The notes: generated from the sequence alone by a model not told the origin. Shown: positions 1-8,395, numbered from the stretch's first letter. The stretch: DNA of 38,515 bases from Candidatus Anoxymicrobium japonicum (GCA_002843005.1 PHEX01000017.1:1-38515); one strand, 5' to 3'. Numbers and translations: made by a program.

Positions 1-60
1 TGAATATTTTAAAATCAAGTTGGAACTATCATGATCGCAAGTACCGCACGCGAGGATAAC

Positions 61-1590
61 ATGACCCGGATCGCCAAAACCCTGTCGAAACAACGCGACG
101 CAATACTAAAGGCAACAGCGGAACTGTTGCCCTTGAGCGCTAGCGGCGTGTCTTTTGCGCGAGATGAGCTACTGGAGCAGGCCGGCATGACACTTGACCT
201 GCTCATCGAATCCGAGAGCGAACGGGACGTCTCGTTTCTCTTTGACAGGTGGGAAGCCATCGGCAAGATTTGCGCCCAGCGCGACCTGGCGCTTGATGAG
301 TTTCCTGATATGCCTTTTATCCTCAAGCACGCCATATGGTTGGTCATGCGCCCGCTCGTCGAATCGGGCAAGATAAAACTCGCGGACTTGATCGATCAAA
401 TGATGGGCACTGATACGGATCTTGCCGGCTGTCGCTCCGCCCTCACGAAAGGTTTCATGAAAACCAGGGAAATCACTCTTGTCGCGCGGAACGAAGCGTT
501 GTACAGCCTGCTTGTCGGCAAAGATCGCTTGACCGAGTCGGACGCTTCTAACAACATGGACGCGATTGGCATCGTAGCGCGCACAATGACCACGCGCCAG
601 GAACCGAAAGAGCAACTGCTGAACCTCCTTCAAATGGCGACGGTTCTTATGCGAGCGGACAACGGCGTTTTGATGCTGGCTGAGGAGATGTTCGGCAATC
701 TCAAGGTGGAAGCGACGTTGGGGCCGGTTGCGTGGGCATGCGATAAAACGTTTGCCGCGCTTGCGAAGTGGGTATTTGATAACAACCGGATCGTTCACTG
801 GCGGAGAGACAAGCCTGACGAGCGCTTCGGCGTTCTTGCTCCGCCTGTCTCGACTTGCCTCACCGCGCCGCTCGTGGTCTGGGACAAGCCAATAGGCGCG
901 CTCGGCATCGCGTCCAGCGAAGCAGACAAACAGTACAGCAAGAACGACATCGAACTGTTCGGCAACTTCGCGGCACAGGCCGCTGTTTCTCTAGAAAATA
1001 TCAGGCTCTACCAGCGGTTGCAGGACACCTACATTGGCGCCATTGGCTCACTCGCGGCAGCGATAGAGGCGAGAGACCCGTACACGGTCGGCCACTCCGC
1101 CAGGGTTACACAGTACTCTGTCGCTATCGCGGAGTCTATGCGGTTGACAACCGAGGAGATCGAGGAGTTGCGCCTCGCGGGTCTCTTGCACGACCTGGGA
1201 AAAATTGGCGTGCCGGACAACATCCTGAACAAAGCAGGCCGCTTGACCGAGGAAGAGTATTCGGCAATCAAGATGCACCCGGCACTGAGCATGAGAATCA
1301 TCGAGCCACTGCCACATCTGGGAAACATCATCCCTATCATCTATCACCATCACGAGCGCTATGACGGCAAAGGCTACGTTGACGGCAAAGCTGGCGCCAA
1401 TATTCCGCTTGGCGCGCGCATCGTCGCGGTCGCGGATTCGTTTGAGGCGATGACCTCGGATCGACCGTACAGAAAAGCTTTGACACGCGAAATGGCGATA
1501 AGCGAGATTGAGAAGAACGCGGGCTCGCAATTTGACCCGGAGGTCGTGCGGCACTTCCTTGCGCTGCTCGAAAAGACAAATGCCGGATAA
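61..1590 (+). CDS. GAF domain / HD-GYP domain signalling protein (putative cyclic-di-GMP phosphodiesterase)
   Basis: The C-terminal half carries an HD-GYP hydrolase domain: HDLGKIGVPD near residue 377, HHHERYDGKGY near 429 and a terminal FDPEVV. HD-GYP enzymes typically hydrolyse cyclic-di-GMP with a di- or tri-metal centre. The usual Pro of GYP is Val here (GYV). Residues about 195-335 resemble a GAF sensor domain ending in the usual FAAQAAVSLENIRLY linker helix. No membrane segment is visible, so a cytosolic sensor-effector is likely. The frame is open from ATG 31, but ATG 61 is preferred because GAGG (52-55) stands 5 bases before it. That gives 509 residues. The gene ends in a palindromic repeat whose AAAA overlaps the TAA stop. 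The sensed signal and actual catalytic activity are not known. Confidence 0.88.
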   Translation: MTRIAKTLSKQRDAILKATAELLPLSASGVSFARDELLEQAGMTLDLLIESESERDVSFLFDRWEAIGKICAQRDLALDEFPDMPFILKHAIWLVMRPLVESGKIKLADLIDQMMGTDTDLAGCRSALTKGFMKTREITLVARNEALYSLLVGKDRLTESDASNNMDAIGIVARTMTTRQEPKEQLLNLLQMATVLMRADNGVLMLAEEMFGNLKVEATLGPVAWACDKTFAALAKWVFDNNRIVHWRRDKPDERFGVLAPPVSTCLTAPLVVWDKPIGALGIASSEADKQYSKNDIELFGNFAAQAAVSLENIRLYQRLQDTYIGAIGSLAAAIEARDPYTVGHSARVTQYSVAIAESMRLTTEEIEELRLAGLLHDLGKIGVPDNILNKAGRLTEEEYSAIKMHPALSMRIIEPLPHLGNIIPIIYHHHERYDGKGYVDGKAGANIPLGARIVAVADSFEAMTSDRPYRKALTREMAISEIEKNAGSQFDPEVVRHFLALLEKTNAG

Positions 1591-1627
1591 AACGCAACAC
1601 CGGGGTCAGCCCCCAGTGTTGCGTTTT
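1589..1627. repeat. Family B palindromic repeat (copy B1), terminator-like
   Basis: The arms AAAACGCAACAC (1589-1600) and GTGTTGCGTTTT (1616-1627) pair perfectly, and an inner GGGG/CCCC pair closes a TCAGC loop. A T run (1624-1629) follows, so it looks like an intrinsic terminator for the HD-GYP gene. The first bases overlap that gene's TAA stop. The same design recurs six more times in the window, including one half copy. Confidence 0.85.
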
Positions 1628-1644
1628 TTCAGGAGGTGGATGGA

Positions 1645-2427
1645 CTGAAGCTCGCAATCAGTGGGAAGGGCGGCGTGGGAAAGAGCACCATCGCGGGCGG
1701 CCTGGCAAGGGGCTTCGCCGAGGGTGGACGAAAAATGCTGGCGATCGACGCCGATCCCGACGCGAACCTCGCAGTCTCGATTGGAATTGACGCCGAGACG
1801 GCTTTTAGCCTCGTCCCGCTCTCCGAGATGAAAGACATTATCGAGGAGAGGACGGGCGCAAAGCCCGGCGCGTTCGGCCAGATGTTCAAGATGAACCCGA
1901 AGGTGGACGACCTGCCCGAGGAGATAAGCCTGACCCACGCGGGCGTCAGGTTGCTGGCGATGGGAACAGTCAGGGAAGGCGGAGGCGGGTGCGTCTGTCC
2001 CGAGTCCATCCTGTTGAAGGCCCTGATGCGGCACATACTGCTCGAGCGCGACGATGTGGTAATCATGGACATGGAGGCTGGAATCGAGCACCTCGGCCGC
2101 GGAACTTCCGAGAACGTGGACGCGATAGTCATCGTCGCGGAACCCGGCCTGCGGAGCGTGCAGACAGCGGCAACCACCGCGAGGCTCGCAAGACAACTGG
2201 GTATTCGGAAGTTGTTTGTCGTTTTCAACAAGGTGGTGGACGACAAAGAGCTGGATCACCTCAAGGGCGGCCTGGGCGATATTGAGATGATCGGCGTCAT
2301 TCACTACAGCGAGAAAGTGCGCAGAGCTGACCTCGAGGGCAAGTCCGCGTTCGACGTGGATCCCGCCTTTGTCAAGGAGCTATCTACGATCAAGGCGAAG
2401 CTGGAGAAAGAAATAGAAGGAGAATGA
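1645..2427 (+). CDS. cooC: CooC-like nickel insertion ATPase (CO dehydrogenase accessory, MinD/ParA superfamily)
   Basis: This P-loop ATPase starts with the deviant Walker A motif KGGVGKST (about residues 8-15). It carries the CooC signature GGGGCVCPES with a CxC pair at residues 116 and 118, followed by DMEAGIEHLGRGT. In the CooC family the CxC of two monomers binds nickel, and ATP-driven dimerisation helps load the C-cluster of carbon monoxide dehydrogenase. The family protein usually begins MKLAISGKGG, which here requires a CTG start at 1645. AGGAGG (1631-1636) lies 8 bases upstream. GTG 1636 is in frame but overlaps the Shine-Dalgarno sequence. The gene heads an operon with the NfnA-like flavoprotein; no CO dehydrogenase gene is in the window. 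The family call is firm and the metallation target is inferred. Confidence 0.88.
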   Translation: MKLAISGKGGVGKSTIAGGLARGFAEGGRKMLAIDADPDANLAVSIGIDAETAFSLVPLSEMKDIIEERTGAKPGAFGQMFKMNPKVDDLPEEISLTHAGVRLLAMGTVREGGGGCVCPESILLKALMRHILLERDDVVIMDMEAGIEHLGRGTSENVDAIVIVAEPGLRSVQTAATTARLARQLGIRKLFVVFNKVVDDKELDHLKGGLGDIEMIGVIHYSEKVRRADLEGKSAFDVDPAFVKELSTIKAKLEKEIEGE

Positions 2428-2428
2428 T

Positions 2429-3298
2429 TTGGCCGAAAGTATTTTTGAGATAAGAGAAAAAGAACAGCTTACCGACGATGTGTTCAGGATGAAAGTGCGC
2501 GCCCCACGGGTGCCGCCCGCGGCGAGGGCGGGACAGTTCGTGATCATCAGGGTGGACGAGAATGGGGAGCGTATTCCACTCACACTCATGGATTTTTCCA
2601 CGGACGATGGAACAATCGAGATAGTCTTTCAGGTCGTGGGAACCACAACGAAGAAAATGTCGCTGCTCGAGGCGGGAGATTGCCTGCGGGACGTGGTCGG
2701 GCCGCTCGGGAGGCCGTCCGAGGTCGAAGGGCTCGGGCGTGTCGCCTGTGTCGGTGGAGGCGTCGGCATCGCGGCGCTATACCCGATCGCGAAGGCGTGC
2801 GTTCGCGCGGGCAACGATGTGTTGGTGCTTCTGGGCTCAAAAGACCGCGATCACCTCATCCTGCTCGACAGGATGAAGGCGCTTGACGCCACAGTCGATA
2901 TCGCGACTGACGATGGCTCGATCGGGCGCAAGGGGTTCGTGACGGAGCTACTCGAGGCCGCGATCAATGAGCGGAAGCCGGACAAAGTCATCGCCGTCGG
3001 GCCTGCCCCAATGATGCAGGCGGTGTCAAATCTCACGAGAGAGCATGGCGTTCCGACTGTCGTAAGCCTCAACGCCATAATGGTCGACGGGACCGGCATG
3101 TGCGGATCCTGCCGCTGCGAGGTCGGCGGCGAGACGAAATTTTCCTGTGTAGATGGGCCCGAGTTTGACGGTCACCTTGTCAACTTTGAGATGCTCAACG
3201 CGAGGCTTGGCGTTTACAAGGACGAAGAGCGCAAATCACAGGAGCTCTTCGAGCGCGTCGCCGGCGATTACCGCCACAAATGCGGGGAAAAAGCATGA
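2429..3298 (+). CDS. NfnA/SudB-like FAD/NAD(P)-binding [2Fe-2S] oxidoreductase subunit
   Basis: This is a ferredoxin-NADP+ reductase type flavoprotein of 289 residues. It has an N-terminal FAD barrel (RIPLTLMDF near residue 50), an NAD(P) domain (VGGGVGIAALYPIAKA), a VGPAPMMQAV segment and a C-terminal cysteine cluster MCGSCRC...C that should bind a [2Fe-2S] centre. The same architecture is shared by NfnA, SudB (sulfide dehydrogenase beta) and PyrK, and the conserved tail NFEMLNARLGVYKDEE favours the NfnA/SudB type. Its partner NfnB/GltD-like subunit is normally adjacent but is not next to it. An NfnB-like module does occur at 34.4-37.3 kb as part of a fusion. The TTG start at 2429 follows cooC by one base, with GAAGGAGA just upstream, and the stop overlaps gltX by ATGA. 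Confidence 0.85.
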   Translation: MAESIFEIREKEQLTDDVFRMKVRAPRVPPAARAGQFVIIRVDENGERIPLTLMDFSTDDGTIEIVFQVVGTTTKKMSLLEAGDCLRDVVGPLGRPSEVEGLGRVACVGGGVGIAALYPIAKACVRAGNDVLVLLGSKDRDHLILLDRMKALDATVDIATDDGSIGRKGFVTELLEAAINERKPDKVIAVGPAPMMQAVSNLTREHGVPTVVSLNAIMVDGTGMCGSCRCEVGGETKFSCVDGPEFDGHLVNFEMLNARLGVYKDEERKSQELFERVAGDYRHKCGEKA

Positions 3299-4818
3299 GC
3301 GTCAACGACGGCAAGCGCTACTCGACGCGTGTACGATTCGCGCCCAGCCCCACGGGAAAACTTCACCTCGGCTCAGCGCGCACGGCCCTTTTCAACTGGC
3401 TGGTGGCGCGTGGCGCGGGAGGCTCGATGGTTCTTCGACTCGAGGACACCGACCGCGAGCGCTCCTCGGTCGAGTTCGAGCGCGACATTATGGATTCCAT
3501 GCGCTGGATGGGCCTGGATTGGGACGAGGGGCCCGATGTGGGCGGACCTCACGGCCCATACCGGCAGAGCGAGCGGATTGACATATACAATGAGTTTGTC
3601 CAGCGTCTTCTCGCCGGGGGCAAAGCGTACAAATGCTGGTGCTCGGGCGATGATCTCGAGGAACGGAAGCGCGTCGCCATTCAGGACAAAAAGGCATGGC
3701 GATACGACCGTAAGTGCGCCGCGCTGACGTCGAGCGAGCGCGCCACGCTCGAAGCGGACGGAGTTCCTTTCACAATCAGGTTTCGCGTTCCTGAAGGGAA
3801 GGTCGTCGTCGAAGATTCCTTGAGGGGCAGCGTGGAGGTTGACACCTCGGAGATCGACGACTTTATTATCGTGCGATCGGACGGCACGGCCGGTTTCCAT
3901 CTGGCTGTGGTAGTCGACGACATCACAATGGAAATCACGAACGTCATCAGGGGAGACGATCATCTAACAAACGCGGCGCGCCACGTGCTGTTGTTCGAGG
4001 CGCTCGGGGCAGAGCCGCCCACGTTTCTTCACCATTCGCTCTTGTTCGGCCCTGACGGAACAAAGCTGTCCAAGAGGCACGGCGCCACGTCGATCTCTGA
4101 CTACCGCGAGCAGGGCTACCTGCCGGAAGCGCTGGTCAACTATCTCGCGCTCCTTTCGTGGTCGCCCGGCGCGGGCGATGAGCGCGAGATCTTCACGCTG
4201 GAGCAACTCGCGGGCGAGTTCAGCACGGAAAGCGTTTCCGCCAGCAAGGCGATTTTCGATATCGATAAGCTCAACTGGATCGACCGGCAGCACATGAAGA
4301 CGCGCGGCGACCGGGAGCTCGTCGACCTCGTCACGCCTTTTCTGCTTCAGACAGGGCGCGAAGAGCTCGCGGCGTTGCCGCGCGACAAGCTCGAGATCGC
4401 GCTCGCCGCGGTCCGCAACGCGATGGAGAAGCTCACCGACGCCCTCGAGCCGATGGATCTCTTCGTGAGGCCGGCGGGACTTCTTTCGGAAAAAGCGGTA
4501 GCACAACTCGGCAAGTACGAGGAACTTGCCGAAGCGCTGGATATCTGTGTCGAAGCGCTTGGTCGCGACACGTTCGTTGACCGTCATACCGCGACAAAGA
4601 TCGTCGAGTCTCTGCGGTCTGTCGCAAAGGAGCGTGGCTGGAGCGCGAAGAAAATTCTCATGCCGTTCAGGATCGCGGTGACAGGTCTCACGGTAGGGCC
4701 GGATCTTCCGTACCTTATAATGTTCTGGGGATGTGCCCGATGCGCTGACCGCATCGAAGCCAACAGACAAGCGTTTGAGCGCGTGACACAGGAATTGCGC
4801 GAGGAAGGTGAAAAGTGA
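3295..4818 (+). CDS. gltX: Glutamyl-tRNA synthetase
   Basis: This class I aminoacyl-tRNA synthetase charges tRNA-Glu. The N-terminus has FAPSPTGKLHLGSARTA, the HIGH-type ATP motif, and the KMSKS equivalent is GTKLSKRHGA. A CWC pair followed about 25 residues later by YDRKC matches the zinc-binding insertion of many bacterial GluRS. The length of 507 residues is normal. ATG 3295 overlaps the preceding stop as ATGA and is preferred over the in-frame ATG 3280. The stop overlaps the next start (GTGA), so translation is probably coupled to cysE. Whether the enzyme also charges tRNA-Gln cannot be judged here because no gatCAB genes are present. Confidence 0.96.
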   Translation: MSVNDGKRYSTRVRFAPSPTGKLHLGSARTALFNWLVARGAGGSMVLRLEDTDRERSSVEFERDIMDSMRWMGLDWDEGPDVGGPHGPYRQSERIDIYNEFVQRLLAGGKAYKCWCSGDDLEERKRVAIQDKKAWRYDRKCAALTSSERATLEADGVPFTIRFRVPEGKVVVEDSLRGSVEVDTSEIDDFIIVRSDGTAGFHLAVVVDDITMEITNVIRGDDHLTNAARHVLLFEALGAEPPTFLHHSLLFGPDGTKLSKRHGATSISDYREQGYLPEALVNYLALLSWSPGAGDEREIFTLEQLAGEFSTESVSASKAIFDIDKLNWIDRQHMKTRGDRELVDLVTPFLLQTGREELAALPRDKLEIALAAVRNAMEKLTDALEPMDLFVRPAGLLSEKAVAQLGKYEELAEALDICVEALGRDTFVDRHTATKIVESLRSVAKERGWSAKKILMPFRIAVTGLTVGPDLPYLIMFWGCARCADRIEANRQAFERVTQELREEGEK

Positions 4819-5483
4819 CTATTCTGAAATTCATCAGAAAGACGCATGAGCAGTTGCGGTTAGATGTCCATGCGGTCAGGGACCGCGATCCCGCGGCTAC
4901 AAACACCCTTGAAATCATTACGACCTACCCCGGGTTGCACGCTATCTGGATGCACAGAATCGCCAACTACCTGCACGTGCGGGGCGTGCCGGGCATCCCA
5001 AGGGCAATTTCGATGTTCACCCGGATGATCACCGGGATCGAGATACACCAGGGCGCCACTATCGGGCAGGGATTTTTTATCGATCACGGCATGGGAGTCG
5101 TAATCGGCGAGACGACAAAGATCGGAAACGACGTAACCATTTTCCAGGGAGTGACACTGGGTGGCACCGGCAAAGAGAAGGGGAAGCGACACCCGACCAT
5201 CGAGGACGGTGTCGTGATAGCGGTTGGCGCAAGCGTGCTCGGTTCAATTACTGTCGGCAAGAACTCAAAGGTCGGCGCTGGCGCGGTCGTTGTCTCCGAC
5301 GTGCCGCCCAACTGCACAGTCGTTGGAGTCCCCGGGCGCGTGACTGTCTGCTCGGGCGAGCGCATCAGCCCGATAGATTTGCACCACGAGCGGTTGCCAG
5401 ACCCGGTTCTCGACATGTTCGCGACAATCGAACGCAGGCTGGATCGCCTCGATCGAGCGATTAAGAAACAGAAAAAGCCGTAA
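4815..5483 (+). CDS. cysE: Serine O-acetyltransferase
   Basis: This enzyme makes O-acetylserine from serine and acetyl-CoA, the first step of cysteine synthesis. The 222-residue protein has the short helical N-terminus of the Gram-positive CysE/EpsC type and a left-handed beta-helix of hexapeptide repeats. The core IHQGATIGQGFFIDHGMGVVI contains the catalytic-type DH pair, and VTLGGTGKEKGKRHPTI is the conserved loop before the acetyl-CoA site. The tail VVGVPGRVT is typical. The GTG start overlaps the gltX stop (GTGA at 4815-4818), with GGAAGG upstream. A position between gltX and cysS links precursor supply to Cys-tRNA charging. The C-terminal helical tail ends in a run of lysines. Confidence 0.95.
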   Translation: MTILKFIRKTHEQLRLDVHAVRDRDPAATNTLEIITTYPGLHAIWMHRIANYLHVRGVPGIPRAISMFTRMITGIEIHQGATIGQGFFIDHGMGVVIGETTKIGNDVTIFQGVTLGGTGKEKGKRHPTIEDGVVIAVGASVLGSITVGKNSKVGAGAVVVSDVPPNCTVVGVPGRVTVCSGERISPIDLHHERLPDPVLDMFATIERRLDRLDRAIKKQKKP

Positions 5484-5547
5484 CAACTCAGACGCCGGTG
5501 TTCCGCCGGCGGGAAACAGCGCGATGCGCCCATCGACGGAGAGAGCA

Positions 5548-7017
5548 GTGTCAATACGCGTATACAATACGATGATCCGCGCTAAAGAGGAGCTTGTCCC
5601 GCGAGAGGCCGGCAAGATAACCATGTACGTTTGCGGGCCGACGGTCTATAACTACATCCACATCGGCAACGCGCGCACTTTTCTCAACTTCGACATGATC
5701 AGACGTTACCTGGAACGCCGTGGTTACGAGGTTACCTTCGCGCAGAACATCACGGACGTAGACGACAAGATAATCAACAAGGCAAAAGAACAGGGCGTTC
5801 CGCCTGAGGCGCTCGCTGAAAAGTACCGCGTTGCTTTTGAGGAGGACATGGCGGCCCTTGGAGTCAAGCCGCCTGACATCGCGCCGCGCGCGACAAAGCA
5901 TGTCGCCGACATGCTCGAGGTCGTCAAACGCCTGGTGGACAGTGGCTACGCCTATGCGTCCGAGGGCGACGTCTATTTCGAGGTCGATAAGTTCGAGGGT
6001 TACGGCAATCTCTCCAGGCGCGCGCTCGACGAGCAGCAGCACATTCCCACAGGCGGGCCAGAGGTAGAGCGCAAGCGAGGATCGTGGGATTTCGCCCTCT
6101 GGAAGGCCGCCAAACCGGGTGAGCCTTCATGGGACAGCCCATGGGGTCCGGGGCGGCCCGGGTGGCATATCGAGTGCTCCACCATGTCCATGAAGTATCT
6201 CGAGGAAGGGTTCGACATCCACGGTGGCGGGCTCGACCTCGTCTTTCCACATCACGAGAACGAGATAGCGCAGGCTGAAGCGTACTCCGGCGGGCGGTTC
6301 GCGCGCTACTGGATGCATAGTGGAATGCTCAACATCGATCTGGAAAAGATGTCCAAGTCGCTCGGGAACATCAAGGCGTTGCGTGACGTGCTTGCCGAAC
6401 ACGACGCGGCTACCGTGCGCATGCTCATGCTGGGCACTCACTATCGCAGCCAGTTGAACTTCTCAGATGAAAGCCTAAATGACGCGCGCGCGTCTCTCGA
6501 GCGCATAAGCAACTGCCGGTTCAATCTCGAGGATGTCATCAGCAGAAGTGAGGGCGCGAAGGAAGATACGGCCCGAATCGACCGTGAGAACACGCTCGTG
6601 GATTATCTGAAAGACGCCAGACTCAAGTTCCTCGAACACATGGACGATGACTTTAACTCCGCCGCGGCCCTTGGCGTCCTCTTTGAGGTCATCCGAGAAA
6701 CCAACACGTACACAAGCGAAGCAGGTGCGGCGGGCGTGTTTTGCTCCAGGCATATCTTGATGGAATGTCAGAAGACGATTGACGAAATGTGCGCTTACGT
6801 CGGACTGTTTCAACAATCGCCTGTCGTAACGACGACGCCGGCTGTGGACGCCGGTCCAACCCGCGAAGAACTTATTGACCTGCTGCTCCAGGTGAGACAG
6901 GCCGCGCGCGACATGAAGAGCTTTCAACTTTCCGACAGAGTGCGAGACGGTCTTGCCGACCTTGGCGTTCGTGTCGAGGATGTCGAGGACGGCTACCGCT
7001 GGCGCTTCGAGCGCTAG
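5548..7017 (+). CDS. cysS: Cysteinyl-tRNA synthetase
   Basis: This class I synthetase attaches cysteine to tRNA-Cys. Visible signatures are MYVCGPTVYNYIHIGNART (zinc Cys plus HIGH-type motif), NITDVDDKII, the zinc-ligand block WHIECSTMSMKYL and HHENEIAQ, and LEKMSKSLGN (KMSKS). GTG 5548 is preferred because GGAG (5538-5541) is 6 bases upstream and MSIRVYNT aligns with the family N-terminus. ATG 5524 would add eight residues. The resulting 489 residues is normal. Only 64 bases separate it from cysE and 12 from rlmB, which suggests one operon. Confidence 0.96.
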   Translation: MSIRVYNTMIRAKEELVPREAGKITMYVCGPTVYNYIHIGNARTFLNFDMIRRYLERRGYEVTFAQNITDVDDKIINKAKEQGVPPEALAEKYRVAFEEDMAALGVKPPDIAPRATKHVADMLEVVKRLVDSGYAYASEGDVYFEVDKFEGYGNLSRRALDEQQHIPTGGPEVERKRGSWDFALWKAAKPGEPSWDSPWGPGRPGWHIECSTMSMKYLEEGFDIHGGGLDLVFPHHENEIAQAEAYSGGRFARYWMHSGMLNIDLEKMSKSLGNIKALRDVLAEHDAATVRMLMLGTHYRSQLNFSDESLNDARASLERISNCRFNLEDVISRSEGAKEDTARIDRENTLVDYLKDARLKFLEHMDDDFNSAAALGVLFEVIRETNTYTSEAGAAGVFCSRHILMECQKTIDEMCAYVGLFQQSPVVTTTPAVDAGPTREELIDLLLQVRQAARDMKSFQLSDRVRDGLADLGVRVEDVEDGYRWRFER

Positions 7018-7029
7018 CCCGATTGTGCT

Positions 7030-7791
7030 ATGCCAAATCTAAACAAGCAGTTCGGCGAAATCGACCAGGTCGAAGGGCGCAACCCCGTGATCGAGGCGCT
7101 TCGTGGACGCCGGAAAGTGCTCGAGATCTATATAGCGAGCGGGCTCGAGCGCTCCGAGCAGATTGACGAGATCATCCGCCTGGCCGGTCTCGCAAACGTA
7201 GCCGTCAAGGAAGCCCCTCGGACGCGAATCGATTCCATGGCCAGAACGAGCGCGCCACAGGGCGTAATCGCGTTTGTGTCGCTATTTGAGTTTGACGGCA
7301 TCACCGACTTGCTTTTCCGCCTCGAGAACGTCGATCTCCCGCTCGTGCTCGCGCTGGACAACATACAGGATCCGCAAAATTTCGGGGCGCTGTTGCGGGT
7401 AGCGGACGCCGCTGGAGCGGACGCCGTCGTGATACCGGGAAGGCGCTCGGCGAGCGTTACCGCCACAGTCGCCAGCGCTTCGGCCGGCGCCGTCGAGCAT
7501 GTCAGGGTAGCGCGCGTCGCAAGTCTCCCGGCCGCGCTGGAGCGGTTCAAAAGCGCGGGACTCTGGGTCGTTGGCGCTCATAGCGGTAGCGGTGTTCCGT
7601 ACTATGAGTTTGATATGAAGACCCCGCTGGTTTTGGTGCTTGGCAGCGAAGGCAAAGGGTTAGGGCGCCTCGTTAGAGAGCGGTGCGACGAGCTCGTGAG
7701 TTTGCCGATGCGAGGCAGAGTGAGTTCGCTGAACGTGGCGACCGCCGGAGCGGTGTTGCTATACGAGGCCATCCGACAACGCACAAAATAG
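7030..7791 (+). CDS. rlmB: 23S rRNA 2'-O-methyltransferase, RlmB type (SpoU/TrmH family)
   Basis: This SPOUT-class methyltransferase is expected to methylate the ribose of a 23S rRNA guanosine, using the trefoil-knot fold. An N-terminal substrate-binding domain begins VEGRNPVIEALRG. The catalytic part shows LDNIQDPQNFGALLRVADA (motif 1), LVLGSEGKGL (motif 2) and LPMRGRVSSLNVATAGAVLLYE (motif 3 of the knot). The length of 253 residues is normal. It sits 12 bases after cysS, its usual neighbour in Gram-positive genomes. The mrnC gene often found between them is absent. The gene ends just before a very large hairpin repeat. Confidence 0.93.
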   Translation: MPNLNKQFGEIDQVEGRNPVIEALRGRRKVLEIYIASGLERSEQIDEIIRLAGLANVAVKEAPRTRIDSMARTSAPQGVIAFVSLFEFDGITDLLFRLENVDLPLVLALDNIQDPQNFGALLRVADAAGADAVVIPGRRSASVTATVASASAGAVEHVRVARVASLPAALERFKSAGLWVVGAHSGSGVPYYEFDMKTPLVLVLGSEGKGLGRLVRERCDELVSLPMRGRVSSLNVATAGAVLLYEAIRQRTK

Positions 7792-7804
7792 AGGAAGGGG
7801 AGGA

Positions 7805-7909
7805 AGGGGTCAGGCACCGTCTACCTTTCCGTCTACCGCTACGCGGTAGACGTTGCCTGACCCCTGGTTGCGGTAGACGGAAAGGTAGACGGTGCCTGAC
7901 CCCTTTTTT
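7805..7909. repeat. Family A palindromic repeat (copy A1), large hairpin with T run
   Basis: A 35-base left arm (7805-7839, AGGGGTCAGGCACC...) is perfectly complementary to the right arm (7870-7904). The 30-base loop holds a third half-copy containing GGTAGACGTTGCCTGACCCC, so alternative pairings are possible. Six T residues follow the right arm (7904-7909), giving an intrinsic-terminator shape at the end of the cooC-rlmB operon. Related copies lie at 19.7 and 29.2 kb. Confidence 0.9.
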
Positions 7910-7974
7910 CGACAAGGTGCTGTAGTATCATGATTGAAAGAATACGTCACCGTATTTACGGAACGGGACACCAG

Positions 7975-8050
7975 GCCGGCGTAGCTCAGTTGGTAGAGCA
8001 GCGCACTTGTAATGCGCAGGTCGTAGGTTCGACTCCTATCGCCGGCTCCA
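7975..8050 (+). tRNA. tRNA-Thr (anticodon TGT)
   Basis: The full cloverleaf can be drawn. The acceptor GCCGGCG pairs with CGCCGGC (8040-8046). The D arm is GCTCAGTTGGTAGAGC. The anticodon stem GCGCA/TGCGC holds loop CTTGTAA (anticodon TGT, reading ACA), and a T arm with GGTTCGACTCC follows. The discriminator T and the CCA end are encoded (8047-8050), for a total of 76 bases. No convincing -35/-10 pair was found just upstream. Confidence 0.96.
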
Positions 8051-8084
8051 CAAAATATTCTTCGAACCTACGGCATAACGGTTC

Positions 8085-8381
8085 TCAGCCATCTTTGAGT
8101 GCCGGGTTGTGCTTGCCGATATTCCTCAAAATAACGGTCGATTTATCGTCCCCAAACTCCCAGGTGAAGCGATAAAAATCCGTCACCCTTGAGGCATAGA
8201 TTGCGCCTCTGATCCGTTCAGTTTTGAGCGACGGGTAGAACGGATCTTGAGTGAAAAGACTCAATTGTTTAGCGAATCTCTTCTTGATGTCCCGGGGGAG
8301 TTTTTCGAAGGCTTTGTCGAACCTATGCAGACTTGCGATTTTTTCCAGAGGCACGCGAACTGATGTCCTTCTTGAATTCAT
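8085..8381 (-). CDS. RelE/ParE-superfamily toxin-like protein (orphan)
   Basis: This basic 98-residue protein has the order expected of RelE/ParE-type toxins. A helical N-terminus (FDKAFEKLPRDIKKRFAKQL) is followed by NPxPSLKTERIRG-like text (YPSLKTERIRG), a YRFTWEF strand and a final VILRNIGKHNPALK strand with conserved His. RelE relatives cleave mRNA on the ribosome and ParE relatives target gyrase; the sequence alone does not decide between them. No antitoxin-like ORF was found on either side, so it may be an orphan or a remnant. A TATAAT box lies only 8 bases before its ATG on the minus strand, which suggests a leaderless mRNA. Confidence 0.7.
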   Translation of the reverse strand: MNSRRTSVRVPLEKIASLHRFDKAFEKLPRDIKKRFAKQLSLFTQDPFYPSLKTERIRGAIYASRVTDFYRFTWEFGDDKSTVILRNIGKHNPALKDG

Positions 8382-8389
8382 CCGTTGTC

Positions 8390-8395
8390 ATTATA
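8390..8395 (-). promoter_or_regulatory. -10 box TATAAT of the RelE-like gene
   Basis: A perfect TATAAT on the minus strand is separated by 8 bases from the ATG at 8381. Transcription would start at or next to the start codon. No good -35 is seen at 16-18 bases, so this is a prediction from the -10 alone. Confidence 0.45.

Noticed and set aside
3280..3294. ATG 3280 as the gltX start
   Set aside because: The ATGA overlap at 3295-3298 fits the operon pattern, and the extra five residues are not part of the family.
5490..5515. GCCGG/CCGGC hairpin between cysE and cysS as a terminator
   Set aside because: Five-bp stem with no T run, and the genes appear co-transcribed.
7906..7974. Promoter for tRNA-Thr (TAGTAT or TTGAAA motifs)
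   Set aside because: No -35/-10 pair with acceptable spacing could be found.
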